Below are positions 62,723 through 64,000 of a stretch of 64,000 nucleotides of DNA, piece by piece. The stretch spans positions 51,177 to 115,176 of the forward strand of contig QANZ01017862.1 in NCBI GenBank assembly GCA_003254925.1, written 5' to 3'. Origin of the DNA: Chamaecrista fasciculata (taxonomy: Eukaryota > Streptophyta > Magnoliopsida > Fabales > Fabaceae). A model generated the notes under the pieces. It was not told where the DNA came from. It did not search any database and saw only the letters and a program-made list of their open reading frames with translations. Numbering within the stretch: the first letter of the stretch is position 1; each line of letters starts with the position of its first letter. The position numbers were made by a program, and so were the translations under genes.

Positions 62723-63780
62723 AGGATAACTGATATTATATTAAAAGCAACTAAATGTCAGTACAAGTACACAGCCAATGTTAAATAAAATGGATAAACG
62801 TTAAGAATGACAGGACACTAATAAACACTGGCAAGAATTTATAGTTGTGGGTATTTACATTAACATTAACGGGAAGCCATTCTCCTAACTCGGAAAAATA
62901 AACATTGTTCAGCGTTATGCACCATAACTATTACAATATCATCAATCATCAGTTTCAATGGGGCATTTTTAGACCGTATAAACAATCATGAGTAGAATCC
63001 AATACTTTGCAGAAATGCAACCAAAATAATAAGAACATAAGAGAGAGAGAGAGACTGAAATGGAAAAAATAACTAGTTGAATGATTTTGTATAGCTTAAA
63101 CATTCTGAAAGTAATACAGCGCACTAGTTCCACCAGTTCCTTAGTATTACTATCCACTGCTAGATTACAACCTTTGCAAGAAATAGCGATGTATCTAATT
63201 TTCTATCGTTTCCCCTCGAAGCAGGTGCAGCTTACAGAAATTGCAAATCAATTAAGCAGAGATGCATTACTAACTTTGGCGTCCCGTGTACATATATTTG
63301 CAACTAGAGTTCACATCTTTTTCGCATAACGGCCCCCAAGAATTATGACAAAAATAATCTATTATTTTATCTCACACTCCTAGTTCTAAATCCCACCACA
63401 ATTTTGATATGGTTATACATGGTTTCAGATTTCATGTTGAAGCAAATCAAACAAATAACAAGCAGTGCTTCATGGTATTGAAAACACAAAATGGCGACAA
63501 CACTAATCAATCATTCAAAGACGAATCCACATATCAGAAAATGGGTATAATCCAAAGTAGTAAAAATATGCAGTGATACCTGCAAAGGCGAAGGGACCAA
63601 ATGTACATGGCGTTTGGTTTCTTCCAAAGCAAAATCGACGAACTTCTGGTAAGATACAGAGAAGCTCTGAACGAGAAATCTTCTGTTCTTCGATCCACAA
63701 GCAAAAACGCTGGTAGAAGTAGAACATGTTCTAATTGATGGGTGAAAACAGCAGGTTGAGAAGGAACAAGCAATCTCCAT
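57436..63780 (-). CDS. HY2: Phytochromobilin:ferredoxin oxidoreductase (phytochromobilin synthase), 8 exons, 323 aa
   Basis: Plastid enzyme of the ferredoxin-dependent bilin reductase family. It reduces biliverdin IXalpha to phytochromobilin, the chromophore of all phytochromes. Exons on the minus strand: 63580-63780, 62500-62616, 61324-61418, 59701-59794, 59434-59565, 59206-59310, 57691-57741, 57436-57612; all GT-AG, frame closed at TGA. Residues 1 to about 45 are a Ser/Thr/Arg-rich transit peptide. Family motifs include EYDVPIFCANFFTS (117-130, with the conserved Asp119), LLPWGGKLTSESIKFFSP, REAQHRYLTWRAEK and FLFNGVDELG. The length is close to Arabidopsis HY2 (329, from memory). An in-frame TAA 12 bases before the ATG supports the start. 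Exon 7 has a second possible donor at 57673 that would add six residues (VESYIE). Introns carry MITEs and a SINE piece. Confidence 0.95.
58222..58412. mobile_element. MITE family E copy
   Basis: Arms agagtaaactaacaac and gttgttagtttactct are perfect inverted ends. Lies in intron 6 of HY2. Confidence 0.7.
58518..58965. mobile_element. MITE family E copy with a nested palindrome
   Basis: Outer arms as in the copy at 58222. The inner insertion (about 58585-58765) is itself an inverted repeat of purine- and pyrimidine-rich halves (aggaagagaaaagaagagag and ctctctttctcttcctttct). In HY2 intron 6. Confidence 0.6.
60181..60262 (-). mobile_element. 3' end of an Au-type SINE
   Basis: On the minus strand the stretch with catatagccgacccacctag, continuing through tgggaaaaggctttgg to ttgttgt, matches the conserved 3' end of Au SINEs found across angiosperms (from memory). 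The 5' part was not identified. In HY2 intron 3. Confidence 0.6.
62686..62722. repeat. (GT)n(GA)n compound microsatellite
   Basis: About eight GT units followed by about nine GA units, in HY2 intron 1. Confidence 0.85.
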
Positions 63781-64000
63781 TGAGGAAAGGATTTAGTGTG
63801 ATTTGTGCAAGTTTCCACTTCAGAAAATCTGAAGCCCTAGTCGTCTAGCTTCCATCAAAATGGAGAAAATGTATTAGTGAAGTTAAACTTGAAATTTAGA
63901 ATCAAGCACGACGAGGGATGTGCCGAATTAAATGCTTTTCTTCTTTCTTTCTTTCTTTCATTTTTTTTTTTCGTTCTACAAAAAAATACTAATTTTTAGA
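63781..64000 (-). promoter_or_regulatory. HY2 leader and proximal promoter region
   Basis: The 220 bases upstream of the HY2 ATG. No convincing TATA box; CT/TTTC-rich sequence at 63945-63975. Boundaries cannot be fixed from sequence. Confidence 0.35.

Overview
The window is nuclear DNA from a eudicot plant. It is AT-rich, with long multi-exon genes, GT-AG introns and a dense load of plant transposons. A TIR-NBS-LRR gene with a C-JID tail points to a eudicot. I cannot name the species. Six protein-coding genes can be assembled exon by exon, all on the minus strand: two polygalacturonases (1.5-8.8 kb and 19.8-23.8 kb), an intronless PLS-class PPR protein (24.7-26.7 kb), the retromer subunit VPS29 (36.4-40.6 kb), a TIR-NBS-LRR immune receptor (48.7-54.4 kb) and phytochromobilin synthase HY2 (57.4-63.8 kb). 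Each assembled reading frame closes in phase and gives a length normal for its family, so all six look intact.

Layout. 0-9 kb: polygalacturonase 1, seven exons, with introns full of short inverted-repeat elements. 9-19.6 kb: gene-free, holding three SINEs with target-site duplications, MITEs, a local palindromic duplication and a 974-base assembly gap. 19.8-26.7 kb: polygalacturonase 2, then the PPR gene. 26.9-36.05 kb: a transposon island with an inverted-repeat element enclosing a CACTA transposase fragment, a Helitron with a recognisable 3' terminus, a gap-containing LTR inside it, a truncated Copia element, and a possible captured gene start ending at a single N. 36.4-42.2 kb: VPS29 and its upstream region. 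42.2-48.7 kb: a second transposon-rich stretch with an inverted-repeat element carrying a captured coding fragment, a plastid psbA insertion and the 3' end of a chromodomain Gypsy element. 48.7-55.1 kb: the TIR-NBS-LRR gene. 56.7-57.05 kb: a decayed Copia reverse-transcriptase piece. 57.4-63.8 kb: HY2.

The genes have unrelated jobs (pectin degradation, organelle RNA processing, endosomal sorting, pathogen recognition, phytochrome chromophore synthesis). I see no operon-like or clustered pathway and found no convincing new biological system. The most distinctive signal is a set of families of short elements with long inverted repeats, several with perfect 9-base target duplications as in Mutator-like elements. 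They sit in every coding-region intron of the immune receptor, directly behind the stop codons of two genes, and in two cases enclose other coding sequence.
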